This document shows, piece after piece, positions 32,861 to 40,831 of a stretch of DNA of 42,636 nt (its first letter is position 1; the number at the start of each line of letters is the position of its first letter). The notes under the pieces were generated by a model, which did not search any database, was not told the DNA's origin, and saw nothing but the letters and a program-made list of their open reading frames with translations. The position numbers were made by a program, and so were the translations under genes. The stretch is from Desulfarculales bacterium (GTDB lineage Bacteria; Desulfobacterota; Desulfarculia; Desulfarculales; Desulfarculaceae). The stretch is from contig JAIRYI010000014.1 of assembly GCA_031267815.1 (NCBI GenBank), positions 1 through 42,636 on the forward strand, in the 5' to 3' direction.

Positions 32861-33220
32861 GGCAAGCAGACCTGTAAGCCGAGTTCTGTTCCCATTTGTC
32901 AACGGGCGACGGCCATTAATCTAGGGCGCCGGTTGCCCGGCGTCTCCAGCGACCTACCCTGGGGCTTAAGCGGGCCGCTTTTAAATCGCCCCTCTATTTG
33001 GTCTTGCACCGGATGGGGTTTACCAGCCTTAAACGTCGCCGTTTAAGCTGGTGAGCTCTTACCTCACCTTTTCACCCTTGCCGGTAATCCCGGCGGTTTA
33101 TTTTCTGTGGCACTTTCCGTGGGGTTTCCCCCCCCTGGCGGTTAGCCAGCATCTTGCCCTTGGTGCTCGGACTTTCCTCCCGCCTTTATGCCAGGCCGGC
33201 GGCCGTCCGGTCTGCTTGCC
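32861..33220 (-). ncRNA. rnpB: RNase P RNA
   Basis: The catalytic RNA of RNase P, which trims tRNA 5' ends. The ends form a perfect 12-bp P1 helix (GGCAAGCAGACC with GGTCTGCTTGCC). The universally conserved GAGGAAAGTCCGAGC lies at 33165-33179 (minus strand), and the 3' CAGAACTCGGCTTAC lies at 32874-32888. The length of about 360 nt and the layout fit bacterial type A. It is followed at 24 bases by the propeller-protein gene on the same strand. Confidence 0.95.
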
Positions 33221-33234
33221 GTAACTATCAGATT

Positions 33235-33657
33235 TTATTTCCCCTGCGCCCCTTCATCCATGGCCTGGTTGGCCAGGGCGTCGGCCTGGTTGTTGCGGGC
33301 GCGGGGGATATGAATTATTTCCACTTCTCCAAGCTGTTGCAGCAAAGCCAGGGCCTGCTGATAAAGCGGTTTCAGGTGAAGGCTTTTCACTTTATAGATC
33401 CCGTTGAGCTGCCTTACCAGCAACTCGCTGTCCAACCTTACCAAAAGCCTGTCCGGTTTATACTCCGCCGCCGCCCCCAGCCCCATAATGAGGCCCTGGT
33501 ATTCAGCCACGTTATTGGTGGTATGGCCCAGATACTGTTTCATCTCCCGGATGATTTCCCCGCTGGCGGAGCGCAATACCGCCCCCGCTCCCGCCGGACC
33601 CGGATTGCCCCGGCTGCCGCCGTCCGCTTCCAACACCAGCATCGCGTGTTTAAGCAT
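33235..33657 (-). CDS. RNase HI-like protein
   Basis: A 140-residue RNase H-fold protein. The catalytic acids are visible: Asp12 in EADGGSRGNPG, Glu52 in NNVAEYQGLI, Asp76 in VRLDSELLVRQ and the last Asp in RNNQADALANQAMD. This compact form lacks the basic handle of E. coli RNase HI and belongs to the branch often annotated ribonuclease HI family or reverse-transcriptase-like. It probably cleaves RNA in RNA-DNA hybrids. It overlaps the upstream COG1579 gene by eight bases and sits just upstream of rnpB; the RNase H-COG1579 pair is common in related bacteria, as far as I know. Confidence 0.88.
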   Translation of the reverse strand: MLKHAMLVLEADGGSRGNPGPAGAGAVLRSASGEIIREMKQYLGHTTNNVAEYQGLIMGLGAAAEYKPDRLLVRLDSELLVRQLNGIYKVKSLHLKPLYQQALALLQQLGEVEIIHIPRARNNQADALANQAMDEGAQGK

Positions 33658-34372
33658 GGAGACTTTCGTTATCCGCCCAATAAATAATCCGTTTGCAGGA
33701 AGGGCAGTGCATCAGCTTATCACCCCGCAGAAGTTCGTTGAACTGCTGGGGAGGAATCTGCATATGGCATACCCCGCAATTGCCTTTGCTGACCGGAGAT
33801 ATGCCCACTCCCTGGCGGCGGGAGCGGATAAAATTATATTCGCGGATAAGGACCTGATCCACCAGCGATTCCGTTTCCGCCCGGTTGGAGGTTATTTCCC
33901 GCAATATTTTAAGGGCCTCTTCCTGGCGCCGGGCCAGTTCCTCCCCGGCCGCGGCGTGGGCGGAGCGCCTGGCGTTAAAAGCCGCCTCCAGAGCGGCTGC
34001 CTTGGGTTCCAGGGCTTCCTGCTTTTCCATAATCTCCAGAATAATATCCTCATTGCTTTTGATTATGTCGCGCCCTTCGTCCAGTTCAGCGCCGGCGGCC
34101 CGGTGTTCACGCTGATTGGTGCTGCTCATGAGTTTGCTTTCCGCCTTACGCATCCTGAGTTTAACGGTTTCCGTCTCATCTTCCAGGGTTTTGCGCTGTC
34201 CCTTAAGGCGGGCCAGATCAGTGGAGAGTTTTTCAAATTCCATCCCCGCCTCTTTTTCCTCCTGGGCAAACTTTTCCAGTTTGCGGGGAATTTCCTCCAT
34301 CTCTTTTTCCAATAAAAATACGGTTTTGTCCACTGCCTGAAGCTTGATCAAAAGGCGCATCTGTTCTAGCAA
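33650..34372 (-). CDS. COG1579-type coiled-coil zinc-ribbon protein
   Basis: A protein of about 240 residues that is mostly a long alpha-helical coiled coil (about 10-175, rich in Glu, Lys and Leu). It ends in a C4 zinc ribbon, NCGVCHMQIPPQQFNELL followed by MHCPSCKRIIYW. This domain pair defines the COG1579 family, a putative nucleic-acid-binding protein. I place the start at the TTG at 34372, because AAGGAG stands seven bases before it; TTG at 34390 and ATG at 34360 are in-frame alternatives with poorer sites. It overlaps the RNase H-like gene by eight bases. Confidence 0.85.
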   Translation of the reverse strand: MLEQMRLLIKLQAVDKTVFLLEKEMEEIPRKLEKFAQEEKEAGMEFEKLSTDLARLKGQRKTLEDETETVKLRMRKAESKLMSSTNQREHRAAGAELDEGRDIIKSNEDIILEIMEKQEALEPKAAALEAAFNARRSAHAAAGEELARRQEEALKILREITSNRAETESLVDQVLIREYNFIRSRRQGVGISPVSKGNCGVCHMQIPPQQFNELLRGDKLMHCPSCKRIIYWADNESLHA

Positions 34373-34423
34373 AATACCACTCCTTCTCAAACATTTAATA
34401 AAAACTTGAACAGGCTAAGGCCG

Positions 34424-35548
34424 TCAGAGCCATTGCCACATACTTTTAACCCTGGGTATGCGCACCCGGCAGCTCAAGCCGGCTCGCTTGAGTTCCCGGC
34501 CCAGGCGGCGCGCCCAAGGCTCCACCATCACCGCTTCGCTGGCGTAATGTCCCGCCAAAAACAGACAGATATTCAAATCAGAAGCCAGCGAAGCGCTGTG
34601 ATGTCCGGACTCGCCGGTGACAAACACCTGAGCGCCGGCGGCGGCGGCGGCTTTTAAGCCCATGCCTCCGGATCCGCCCAGCACCGCCACCCGGCTGACC
34701 CGCTCCGGCAGCGGCCCGGCATACTGGGGCGCCGGGCAGGCAAGTTTTCGGGCCGCTTCCCGCAGAAAAACCTCGCCCGGTTCCGCTTCCGTCAAATCTC
34801 CCACCTGCCCCCAGCCAACGCCCGCCGGACGGTTGAGCAGGGGTATAATATCATAGGCTGGTTCCTCATAGGGATGAACCCGGTGAATAGCCGCCACCGC
34901 CGCCGCCAGGGCGGATTGAGGCAACATGACTTCCAGACGCGTTTCTTCCACCCGGCTTAAAGCGCCTCTGCGCCCCAGGCTGGGGTTGGCTTCCGGGCCG
35001 GGCCGGAACTGACCTGTCCCCCGGCCGGCAAAGGAACATTCCTGATAATGGCCCAGGCGTCCGGCGCCAGCGGCAAACAGAGCCTGACTGAGGGCCTGGG
35101 TCTGGCTGACCGGCACAAAGACGGCCAGCTTGAGCAGATGCCCGCCTTCCCGGGGCAGGAGGGGCTGTAAATTTTTCAGGCCCAGGCGTTCAGCCAGGGC
35201 ATGACTGACCCCGCCCCAAGCCGCGTCCAAATTGGTATGGGCGGCAAATATATTGAGCCCGGCGGCGGCGGCTTTCAGCAAAGCGGCCTGGACAGGCTGG
35301 CCGCAACGAAGATTTTTAAGCGGCTCAAAGATGGGGGGATGGTGCAGGAGAAGCATTCGCGCCGGTTTACTCCCCGCCTTTTCCAACAGGGCCGCATCCG
35401 CCTCCAGGGCAACCCAGACTTCTTCCACTATAGCATCTTCGCGCCCGGCAAGCAGGCCCACGTTGTCCCAGGGCTCAGCCAGCCAAGAGGGCGCCCAATT
35501 TTCCATTATGTTAATAATATCATCAACTTTTGGACATGGTAAAGCCAT
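34424..35548 (-). CDS. NIF3-family dinuclear-metal protein
   Basis: A 374-residue protein of the NIF3/YqfO family, which forms hexameric toroids with a two-metal site and is sometimes labelled GTP cyclohydrolase I type 2. The metal ligands are seen in LLLHHPPIFEPL, FAAHTNLDAAWGG and the C-terminal FVTGESGHHSASLA and GHYASEAV. Between the two halves is the extra PII-like domain of the long YqfO type (about 135-245, ending with HPYEEPAYDIIPL). It stands upstream of the COG1579 gene with a 51-bp gap; the NIF3-COG1579 pairing is familiar. The true substrate is not settled for the family. Confidence 0.92.
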   Translation of the reverse strand: MALPCPKVDDIINIMENWAPSWLAEPWDNVGLLAGREDAIVEEVWVALEADAALLEKAGSKPARMLLLHHPPIFEPLKNLRCGQPVQAALLKAAAAGLNIFAAHTNLDAAWGGVSHALAERLGLKNLQPLLPREGGHLLKLAVFVPVSQTQALSQALFAAGAGRLGHYQECSFAGRGTGQFRPGPEANPSLGRRGALSRVEETRLEVMLPQSALAAAVAAIHRVHPYEEPAYDIIPLLNRPAGVGWGQVGDLTEAEPGEVFLREAARKLACPAPQYAGPLPERVSRVAVLGGSGGMGLKAAAAAGAQVFVTGESGHHSASLASDLNICLFLAGHYASEAVMVEPWARRLGRELKRAGLSCRVRIPRVKSMWQWL

Positions 35549-35602
35549 AATGCTTCCATAGGGCCACGGGGGAGGAAGAAGTCAAAATAAACACCCGGAA
35601 AA

Positions 35603-35676
35603 TGGGCCCACCTGGACTCGAACCAGGGACCGACCGGTTATGAGCCGGGGGCTCTAACCAACTGAGCTATGGGCCC
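35603..35676 (-). tRNA. tRNA with CAT anticodon (probably elongator tRNA-Met)
   Basis: Folds as a complete cloverleaf: acceptor GGGCCCA with TGGGCCC, D-arm GCTC-AGTTGGTTA-GAGC, anticodon loop CTCATAA (CAT), and T-arm CCTGG-TTCGAGT-CCAGG with discriminator A. The CCA end is not encoded. The outermost anticodon-stem pair is a C-T mismatch (CCCGG with CCGGT). CAT could also be an isoleucine tRNA if the C is changed to lysidine; overall similarity to elongator tRNA-Met favours Met. Confidence 0.88.
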
Positions 35677-35722
35677 GTGTAACTTCAAAGTAAAAAATTA
35701 TATATGCCGGAACCTTTGAATG

Positions 35723-36160
35723 TCAAGAGTCCGGCGGGCCGGCCAGGATCTGCCTGCTTAAAGCCATAACCGGAGCCTGATCCCGCAAATCCCGGACCTG
35801 AGCGGCCAGCATATCATGCCCCCGGCCGCGCAAGGCCTGTTCCAGGCTCTCCCAGAAGACCTCCGCCTCCGGGGGGCGGGAAGAAGGCGGCTTGACTTCC
35901 GTGCCCCGCAGGCGGTTAAGCTCTTTATGGCCCAGTTCGGTGTAAAAGGCCAGCCATTTCTGGTTGAGCCAGAAGGCTCCCACCTGCCAGGCGGAGCGCA
36001 TTTCCTGCACCAGATTCTCCATCTCACTTTGCGCAAAAGAGTTTTGGCGCATAAATTCCGCCAGATCCGCCATATTGCCTCCGGGCAGGCGCACCTGCCC
36101 GGAGGCGCTGTAAGCGCCCTGGCTTTCCAGAAAGGTGAGCAGGCAAAGCTTTAAATCCAT
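35723..36160 (-). CDS. Hypothetical protein
   Basis: A 145-residue protein that I do not recognise. It seems soluble and mainly helical, with a tryptophan-rich stretch (SAWQVGAFWLNQKWLAFYTE) followed by a basic segment and a Pro-rich turn (KPPSSRPPEAE). No signal peptide or cysteine pair is seen. CGGA stands a few bases before the ATG. The tRNA gene lies just downstream of it. GC content and codon use match its neighbours, so it is probably a real gene. Confidence 0.6.
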   Translation of the reverse strand: MDLKLCLLTFLESQGAYSASGQVRLPGGNMADLAEFMRQNSFAQSEMENLVQEMRSAWQVGAFWLNQKWLAFYTELGHKELNRLRGTEVKPPSSRPPEAEVFWESLEQALRGRGHDMLAAQVRDLRDQAPVMALSRQILAGPPDS

Positions 36161-36493
36161 AATTCCGCCATTAAAGTGAACACGCTCTAACCTCTAAACT
36201 GTATCGCGGATAAGGAAAAATGACCAGATGGAGGCCTGATGCATATTACAAATTTGCAACAGGCCTCAGATAGGAAAAAGGCCTCCGGAGCGGCAATGTC
36301 CTCCTCTGGCGCAACGCCCCGGCAGCGCCTTGCCCGGCGGCCACAGGGCAAAGCCGTTTTCCCGTCCAAATTTTCGCGATAAAAATTTTCTATTCTGAAG
36401 CTTGTCCGGTAAACTTAAGCCAGCCCGCGCCGCTTTGCCGCCAATTTTTCAGCGCGGTCAGGATCAAGGTGTTTTTATATTCGGAGGTTGGCC
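36161..36493. other. Non-coding region before the three-paralogue cluster
   Basis: 333 bp without a supported gene. It contains the hairpin at 36231-36267, a second AGGCCTCC (36281-36288, after AGGAAAA) that could form an alternative stem with 36230-36237, and the GGAGG ribosome-binding site of the next gene. A 60-residue minus-strand frame (36187-36369) crosses the hairpin and has no recognisable features. Promoters of the hypothetical gene and of the lipoprotein gene should lie here. Confidence 0.5.
36231..36267. repeat. Hairpin with GCATATT...AATTTGC core
   Basis: GAGGCCTG (36231-36238) pairs with CAGGCCTC (36260-36267); inside it GCATATT pairs with AATTTGC around ACA with one mismatch. 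The right side, AATTTGCAACAGGCCTC, links two repeat types: it resembles the right flank of hairpin copy B (AATTTGCAACAGATCTC) and the palindrome at 19303 (AATATGCTGCAGGCCTC). Confidence 0.6.
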
Positions 36494-37936
36494 ATGAAAT
36501 CCGCAGTGAGTTCCTGTTTCCTCTTGACCATAGCGATTACCCTCTTCGCCTGCGTTCCCCAAGCGGTGCCTGAAGACCCGGCGCCCGCTCCCCGGCCCCA
36601 GGCCATCGCCGCTCCCGCGCCGCCGCCGGACCGCGCCGTCATCGCCGCCCCGCCCGCTTCGCAAAGGTCTTTGGGTGCCTTGGGTCTGAACGTAAACCCG
36701 CCCCAGGGCATGTGCTGGCCGGAAATTGACGGCCGCGACGCCCGGCTTTACGCCCGGATGAGCGAGGGCATGGAGAACTTGAGCCTGCAGCCGCTGGCGC
36801 TGGCCCTTTCCTGCGGACAGTTGGAGGCCTGGCGGGCCGGCCCGGACCGGCTTCCCTCTTCTTATGTGTTTGTGGCTCAGAAAATGGACGCCCGGGTGGG
36901 CGGGGGCGGCGCCGGCCAGGCCAAAGAGCGCTGGATCATGGTTCAGTCTCTGGGCGGCAATTTCGGGTTTTATCCTCAGGAACAATACGGGCGGATGGAT
37001 TATCTCAAAACCCAGGCGGCCAAACTGGCTCCGGGGGAGATGATTCAGCTGGGAGAAATCCGCCGTGACGAAATGGCCTTATATACGGTGAGCCTGCGGC
37101 GGCCGGCAAGCGGCGGAGTGCAGTTTGTACTCAGCCAGTACAGCCAGCTCCGGGGGACTCCGGTAGTGATTTCCTGGCATCAGCCTTTAGAAGAAGTGGA
37201 CTCGCTTTCCCGCCGGGTGCTGGCCTCTTCTTCCTGGCTGGCCCTCCTGGTCCGGCAGAGTGATGAACCGGCCTCCGCTTCGCCCGCGCCCGCCGGCAGA
37301 GTTGTGCCCGCTGCGGACGCCTCCCCCTCACCCGCCGGCAGAATTGCGCCCGCTGCGGATGAACCGGCCTCCGCCTCCCCTGCGCCCGCGCCCGCTGTCA
37401 CCCCGTCCCCCCTCTCCCCGGCTTACGGAGACCGATCGGAAAGAAGAGCCGACGCCGGGCAGATAGCGGCGGAAAATCTTGTTGCCGCCCGCAGCGCGGC
37501 GGCCAGGCAAAAAGACGTCACCGGCTGGGAAAAGGCATCTTTTGGCCTCACTCTGGCCCAGCTGGGCCAGGCCTATGACCTGGACGAGGCCTGGCAGGAA
37601 GAAGTGCGCGGGCAGGCTTACTATCTCAAAGACAAATTCGCCGCTATTGGCGGCATGCAATTCAGAGTTTTGTTTGATTTCAGCGAAAGCCCTTTAGGCG
37701 AAGGCAATTTGGGCCGGATCATCTTCAGCAACACCACCGGCGGAGGCAGCCCGGCTTTCCAGAAATCATCTTTGCTCAATACCGTCAATTCCTGGTACGG
37801 CCTCCCCAGTCAGGATGACAGCCGGGCGGGCGGCCCAGTTCTCTGGCAGCGGGATTCCGGCCAGGCTTCCCTGCAAATGATTACCGGCGACGCCGGAACC
37901 GTCTGGCTGCTGGTGCTGGAAGCCAGGCAACCCTGA
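36494..37936 (+). CDS. Lipoprotein with repeated-domain C-terminus (paralogue 1)
   Basis: A 480-residue lipoprotein: signal MKSAVSSCFLLTIAITLFAC with lipobox LFAC (Cys20), GGAGG six bases before the ATG. A Pro/Ala-rich linker follows the signal (about 21-55). The middle (60-255) is a domain I do not recognise. A second low-complexity Pro/Ala/Ser linker with internal repeats (about 255-315) leads to a C-terminal domain (345-480) starting GWEKASFGLTLAQLGQAY and including NSWYGLPSQ and VLWQRDSG. This domain recurs in the next two genes. The three genes are close together and on one strand, so they form an operon. Function unknown. Confidence 0.8.
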   Translation: MKSAVSSCFLLTIAITLFACVPQAVPEDPAPAPRPQAIAAPAPPPDRAVIAAPPASQRSLGALGLNVNPPQGMCWPEIDGRDARLYARMSEGMENLSLQPLALALSCGQLEAWRAGPDRLPSSYVFVAQKMDARVGGGGAGQAKERWIMVQSLGGNFGFYPQEQYGRMDYLKTQAAKLAPGEMIQLGEIRRDEMALYTVSLRRPASGGVQFVLSQYSQLRGTPVVISWHQPLEEVDSLSRRVLASSSWLALLVRQSDEPASASPAPAGRVVPAADASPSPAGRIAPAADEPASASPAPAPAVTPSPLSPAYGDRSERRADAGQIAAENLVAARSAAARQKDVTGWEKASFGLTLAQLGQAYDLDEAWQEEVRGQAYYLKDKFAAIGGMQFRVLFDFSESPLGEGNLGRIIFSNTTGGGSPAFQKSSLLNTVNSWYGLPSQDDSRAGGPVLWQRDSGQASLQMITGDAGTVWLLVLEARQP

Positions 37937-37953
37937 ACAGAGGGCGTTGGCCC

Positions 37954-39372
37954 ATGTTTTTTTGTTTTTTGTCCCTAAACCGGCGATACAAATTTCACAA
38001 ACTTCTGGGGCCTATGGCGGCGCTTTTACTGCTTCCCGCCTCAGCCCAGGCTTTTATTCTGCCTGTGACCGTCCAGGGTGAAACCGCTCCCGCCAGGCTG
38101 GAATTCGGCCTGAGCCAGGCGGAATTGGCGCGTGCCTGGAACTTCCTTCCCTGGCCGGAAAAAGAGGACTCAGCCTCCCTTTTGCCGGTTGAGATTTTAA
38201 GCGCCGGGGAAATTGAACTGTTTGCCCGGCCTTTTCTCACCCGTTTTGTTTTTGAGCGGCCCCAGGCTGGGGGGCGGCTGATCGGCCTGCGCATGGTGCG
38301 TTGGGAAAAAGGGGCAAAGGATGAAACCGCCCTGACCGGATTTATCGCCGCCCTTAATGAAGTTCTGGGCGCGCGGGAAGAGCGGATTCAGGAAGAAGAA
38401 AACGATTCGCGCCTTTCTTCCTGGCGCTGGCCGGGCGTGTTTTTTTCCTGCCGCCAGGACGGGGCCGGCCAGACCTGGTATCTGAGCGTCTGGCCAACCT
38501 CCTCCTCCTTTGCCCCGGACTTTCTGCCCGAACTGCCTCTGGGGCGGAGCATGGCCCAACTGGAGCCGCTTTTGCAGCCGTATTTTGAACCGGGCCTGCC
38601 CTGGCCGGCCCGGCCTTTGCGGCAAAATCAGACCGGCCTGCTCACAAACGGCATTGCCTTGAGCCGCTCTCTGTTTTTATTCGCCGGCTATCGCCCCCAA
38701 GACGGGCTGACCGGAATATTGCTGATTTTTCCCGCCCTGCCCGCCAGCGCCTGGCAGGAAGCGGCTCTGGAAGATTTAAGGGAAGAACTCAGCCTCAGAT
38801 ACGGCCCCTGCCGCTCCGACGGGCCTGACCGCTACCGCTGGGAGAACAAAGGCGGCAGTTTAAGCCTGAGCCGTCAGGCTGACGGAAGTTGGCGGCTGTT
38901 GGGCCTGAGTTCCGCCGCGCCGGCGGACTTGCCCTCCGCGCCGGCGGACTTGCTGCCTCCGGGGGAGCGTGACCTCACCGGCTGGGATAAATTTCAATGG
39001 CATATGCCTCTGGACGCCGCCCTTGATTTATGCCCGCCCGGCGCCCGGACCGGGATGCTGGCCTACGGCCAGGAAAGGCGTTTTATTTTCAGCCGGACCC
39101 GCCTGAACAACCTGGACCACGGCTTGCGCCTTTCCTTCAACGGTCAGGGATTATATGAGATCATGCTGAGTTATGACGGCCCGGGCCGCGAGGGGGAAGG
39201 AGGAGAACAAGAGACGCTGCTTGAGCTGCGCCGGCTTTACGGTGATTTTGACTGGCGCCGCGAAGACGGCAACGAACAGATTTTTTGCTGGTCGCGGGCG
39301 GGCGGCTATCTTGAGTTCACAAATTTTAAAACTTCCGGGCGTGGCTGGCGCCTGGTATTCAGCGCCCGCTAA
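37954..39372 (+). CDS. Exported protein with three copies of the repeated domain (paralogue 2)
   Basis: A 472-residue exported protein with an N-terminal hydrophobic segment (LLGPMAALLLLPASAQAF) that looks like a cleavable signal ending in SAQA; no lipobox. Three similar units follow: about 45-175 (LEFGLSQAELARAW ... WYLSVWP), 185-320 (LGRSMAQLEPLLQ ... WRLLGL) and 340-472 (LTGWDKFQWHMPLDAALDL ... GWRLVFSAR). Each has a hydrophobic F-x-V/F-x-F strand, a helix ending in LYG/RYG and a final W-x-L strand. A duplicated SAPADLP/SAPADLL linker precedes unit three. The start ATG has AGAGGG rather far upstream. Function unknown. Confidence 0.78.
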   Translation: MFFCFLSLNRRYKFHKLLGPMAALLLLPASAQAFILPVTVQGETAPARLEFGLSQAELARAWNFLPWPEKEDSASLLPVEILSAGEIELFARPFLTRFVFERPQAGGRLIGLRMVRWEKGAKDETALTGFIAALNEVLGAREERIQEEENDSRLSSWRWPGVFFSCRQDGAGQTWYLSVWPTSSSFAPDFLPELPLGRSMAQLEPLLQPYFEPGLPWPARPLRQNQTGLLTNGIALSRSLFLFAGYRPQDGLTGILLIFPALPASAWQEAALEDLREELSLRYGPCRSDGPDRYRWENKGGSLSLSRQADGSWRLLGLSSAAPADLPSAPADLLPPGERDLTGWDKFQWHMPLDAALDLCPPGARTGMLAYGQERRFIFSRTRLNNLDHGLRLSFNGQGLYEIMLSYDGPGREGEGGEQETLLELRRLYGDFDWRREDGNEQIFCWSRAGGYLEFTNFKTSGRGWRLVFSAR

Positions 39373-39397
39373 AGCTGATTTCTAAGAAAGGTATATT

Positions 39398-40831
39398 TTG
39401 TCCATCCGAACCGCTATTTTTTACGCCGCCGCCGGCCTGCTGTTTTTATCGTCCTGCGTCACAACTCCTCCCCCCGGCGAAGAACGGGCGCGGCTGACCG
39501 ATTTCAGCCGGGAACTGGGCCAGCCCTTTACCGGGCTGGAAAGCGCCTATCAGCTTATTCCGCCCGCCTCCGGCTTTAATGAAGGCCGTAACTTGAGCCG
39601 CCTCCAACCGCCCTGTTATCTGGGAGGCCTGCCCTTTGAAACGGTGCTGATTTTTGACCGGCCCGGCCGGGATGGCAGCCTGCGGGGGGTGGAAGGCCTC
39701 TGCCGCCATCTGGACGCTTCCGACGCTCCCCTTCATCAGGCCCGGATGCTGGAAGATCTGAGCGCTTTATGGGGCGCCCCGGTTCAGAACGAAGGCTTGA
39801 GCTGGAGCTGGGACAGGGAGAATTTCACCGCCTCCCTGCTGGCTTCCCGGACAGAAGGGGTAAACGGCCGCCTGACCTGGGTGTTCAGCCTGGAAGAAAA
39901 ATTCACCCCCCTTGCCTCTCCGTCCGCGCAAATCCTGTCAACTTTGGGGGGATGGGATAAAGCTCTGTTCGGCTCCACTCTGGCTGATCTGGAAAAAATC
40001 TATTCTCTGGGCCAGTTGGGGCGATCCCGCTTGAACGATAAACCGGCCGGCATGGTGGAAAATGAGATCATCTATCTGGGCTATCCCTTCAAGGCCGCTT
40101 TTTTCTTTGACCGCTTCACTCCCCAAGCCTCTCTGGTGGGCGTGGATCTGTATCTGCTGGAAGACACAGACCCTGAACAGTGGCGGCAGAAACGCCAGGC
40201 CGCGCTGGCGACCTTGAGCAAACTTTACGGCCGGCCCAGCGCCGGCAAAGACGGGCACCGTTTTATCTGGACCTGGAAAGACAGCAAGGGCAGCCTGACC
40301 TTTACCGACACCAGCAGAAACAGCCGCACCACCTGGCTGCTGTCTTTCCGGCCCGCTCCCGGCCGGGTTACCCCTCCCCCCGCCCTGGCCGCCCCCCGCA
40401 CTCCCCAGGACATTGCCGGTTGGGCCAATGTGCGTTTCGGCATGAGTCCGGCCCAGATGGAATTGCTCTATACCGGCCAAAGCCCGGCCTTTACAGCCCT
40501 GGCCGGTTCCGGCTATGGCTTTGCGGATACGCTCCGTTTTGAAGACCTGGACTTCAAGGTTCTATTTTTATTTGACCGCCAGAGCCGCCCTCCCCGCCTG
40601 AGCCAGGTGGTTCTGAGCCGCCGGGCTTCCAACGAAGAGGAAGACAGCCTGGAAAAACGGCTGCGGCTGATGAATATGCTCACCGCCTGGTACGGCCCGC
40701 CCAGCCAGGATTTGCTGGAGGCGGAAGGAGGGGGTAAAGCGGTCTGGCAACGCCCTTCCGGATCTCTGGAATTCCACGATATGCCGGAAATAATGACCTG
40801 GGTGCTGAATTACCGCTCCATCCTGGACTGA
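39398..40831 (+). CDS. Lipoprotein with three copies of the repeated domain (paralogue 3)
   Basis: A 477-residue lipoprotein starting with a TTG at 39398 (AAAGG six bases upstream). The signal is MSIRTAIFYAAAGLLFLSSC with lipobox LSSC (Cys20). Three units follow: about 30-175 (residues from DFSRELGQPFTGLE to WVFSLEEKF), 185-315 (GWDKALFGSTLADLEKIY ... SKLYGRPSAG ... TWLLSFRP) and 340-477 (GWANVRFGMSPAQMELLY ... TAWYGPPSQ ... WQRPSGSLEF). The last unit is the closest match to the C-terminus of paralogue 1 (WYGxPSQ and VWQR/LWQR). Its 3' end overlaps the methyltransferase gene by 22 bases on the other strand. Confidence 0.8.
   Translation: MSIRTAIFYAAAGLLFLSSCVTTPPPGEERARLTDFSRELGQPFTGLESAYQLIPPASGFNEGRNLSRLQPPCYLGGLPFETVLIFDRPGRDGSLRGVEGLCRHLDASDAPLHQARMLEDLSALWGAPVQNEGLSWSWDRENFTASLLASRTEGVNGRLTWVFSLEEKFTPLASPSAQILSTLGGWDKALFGSTLADLEKIYSLGQLGRSRLNDKPAGMVENEIIYLGYPFKAAFFFDRFTPQASLVGVDLYLLEDTDPEQWRQKRQAALATLSKLYGRPSAGKDGHRFIWTWKDSKGSLTFTDTSRNSRTTWLLSFRPAPGRVTPPPALAAPRTPQDIAGWANVRFGMSPAQMELLYTGQSPAFTALAGSGYGFADTLRFEDLDFKVLFLFDRQSRPPRLSQVVLSRRASNEEEDSLEKRLRLMNMLTAWYGPPSQDLLEAEGGGKAVWQRPSGSLEFHDMPEIMTWVLNYRSILD

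Noticed and set aside
36187-36369. 60-residue minus-strand frame with two adjacent cysteines
   Set aside because: It spans the hairpin at 36231-36267 and shows no coding pattern or ribosome-binding site.
37261-37400. Direct repeats that could be a tandem-repeat array
   Set aside because: They encode a Pro/Ala/Ser-rich linker in frame inside a lipoprotein and are explained by low-complexity coding.
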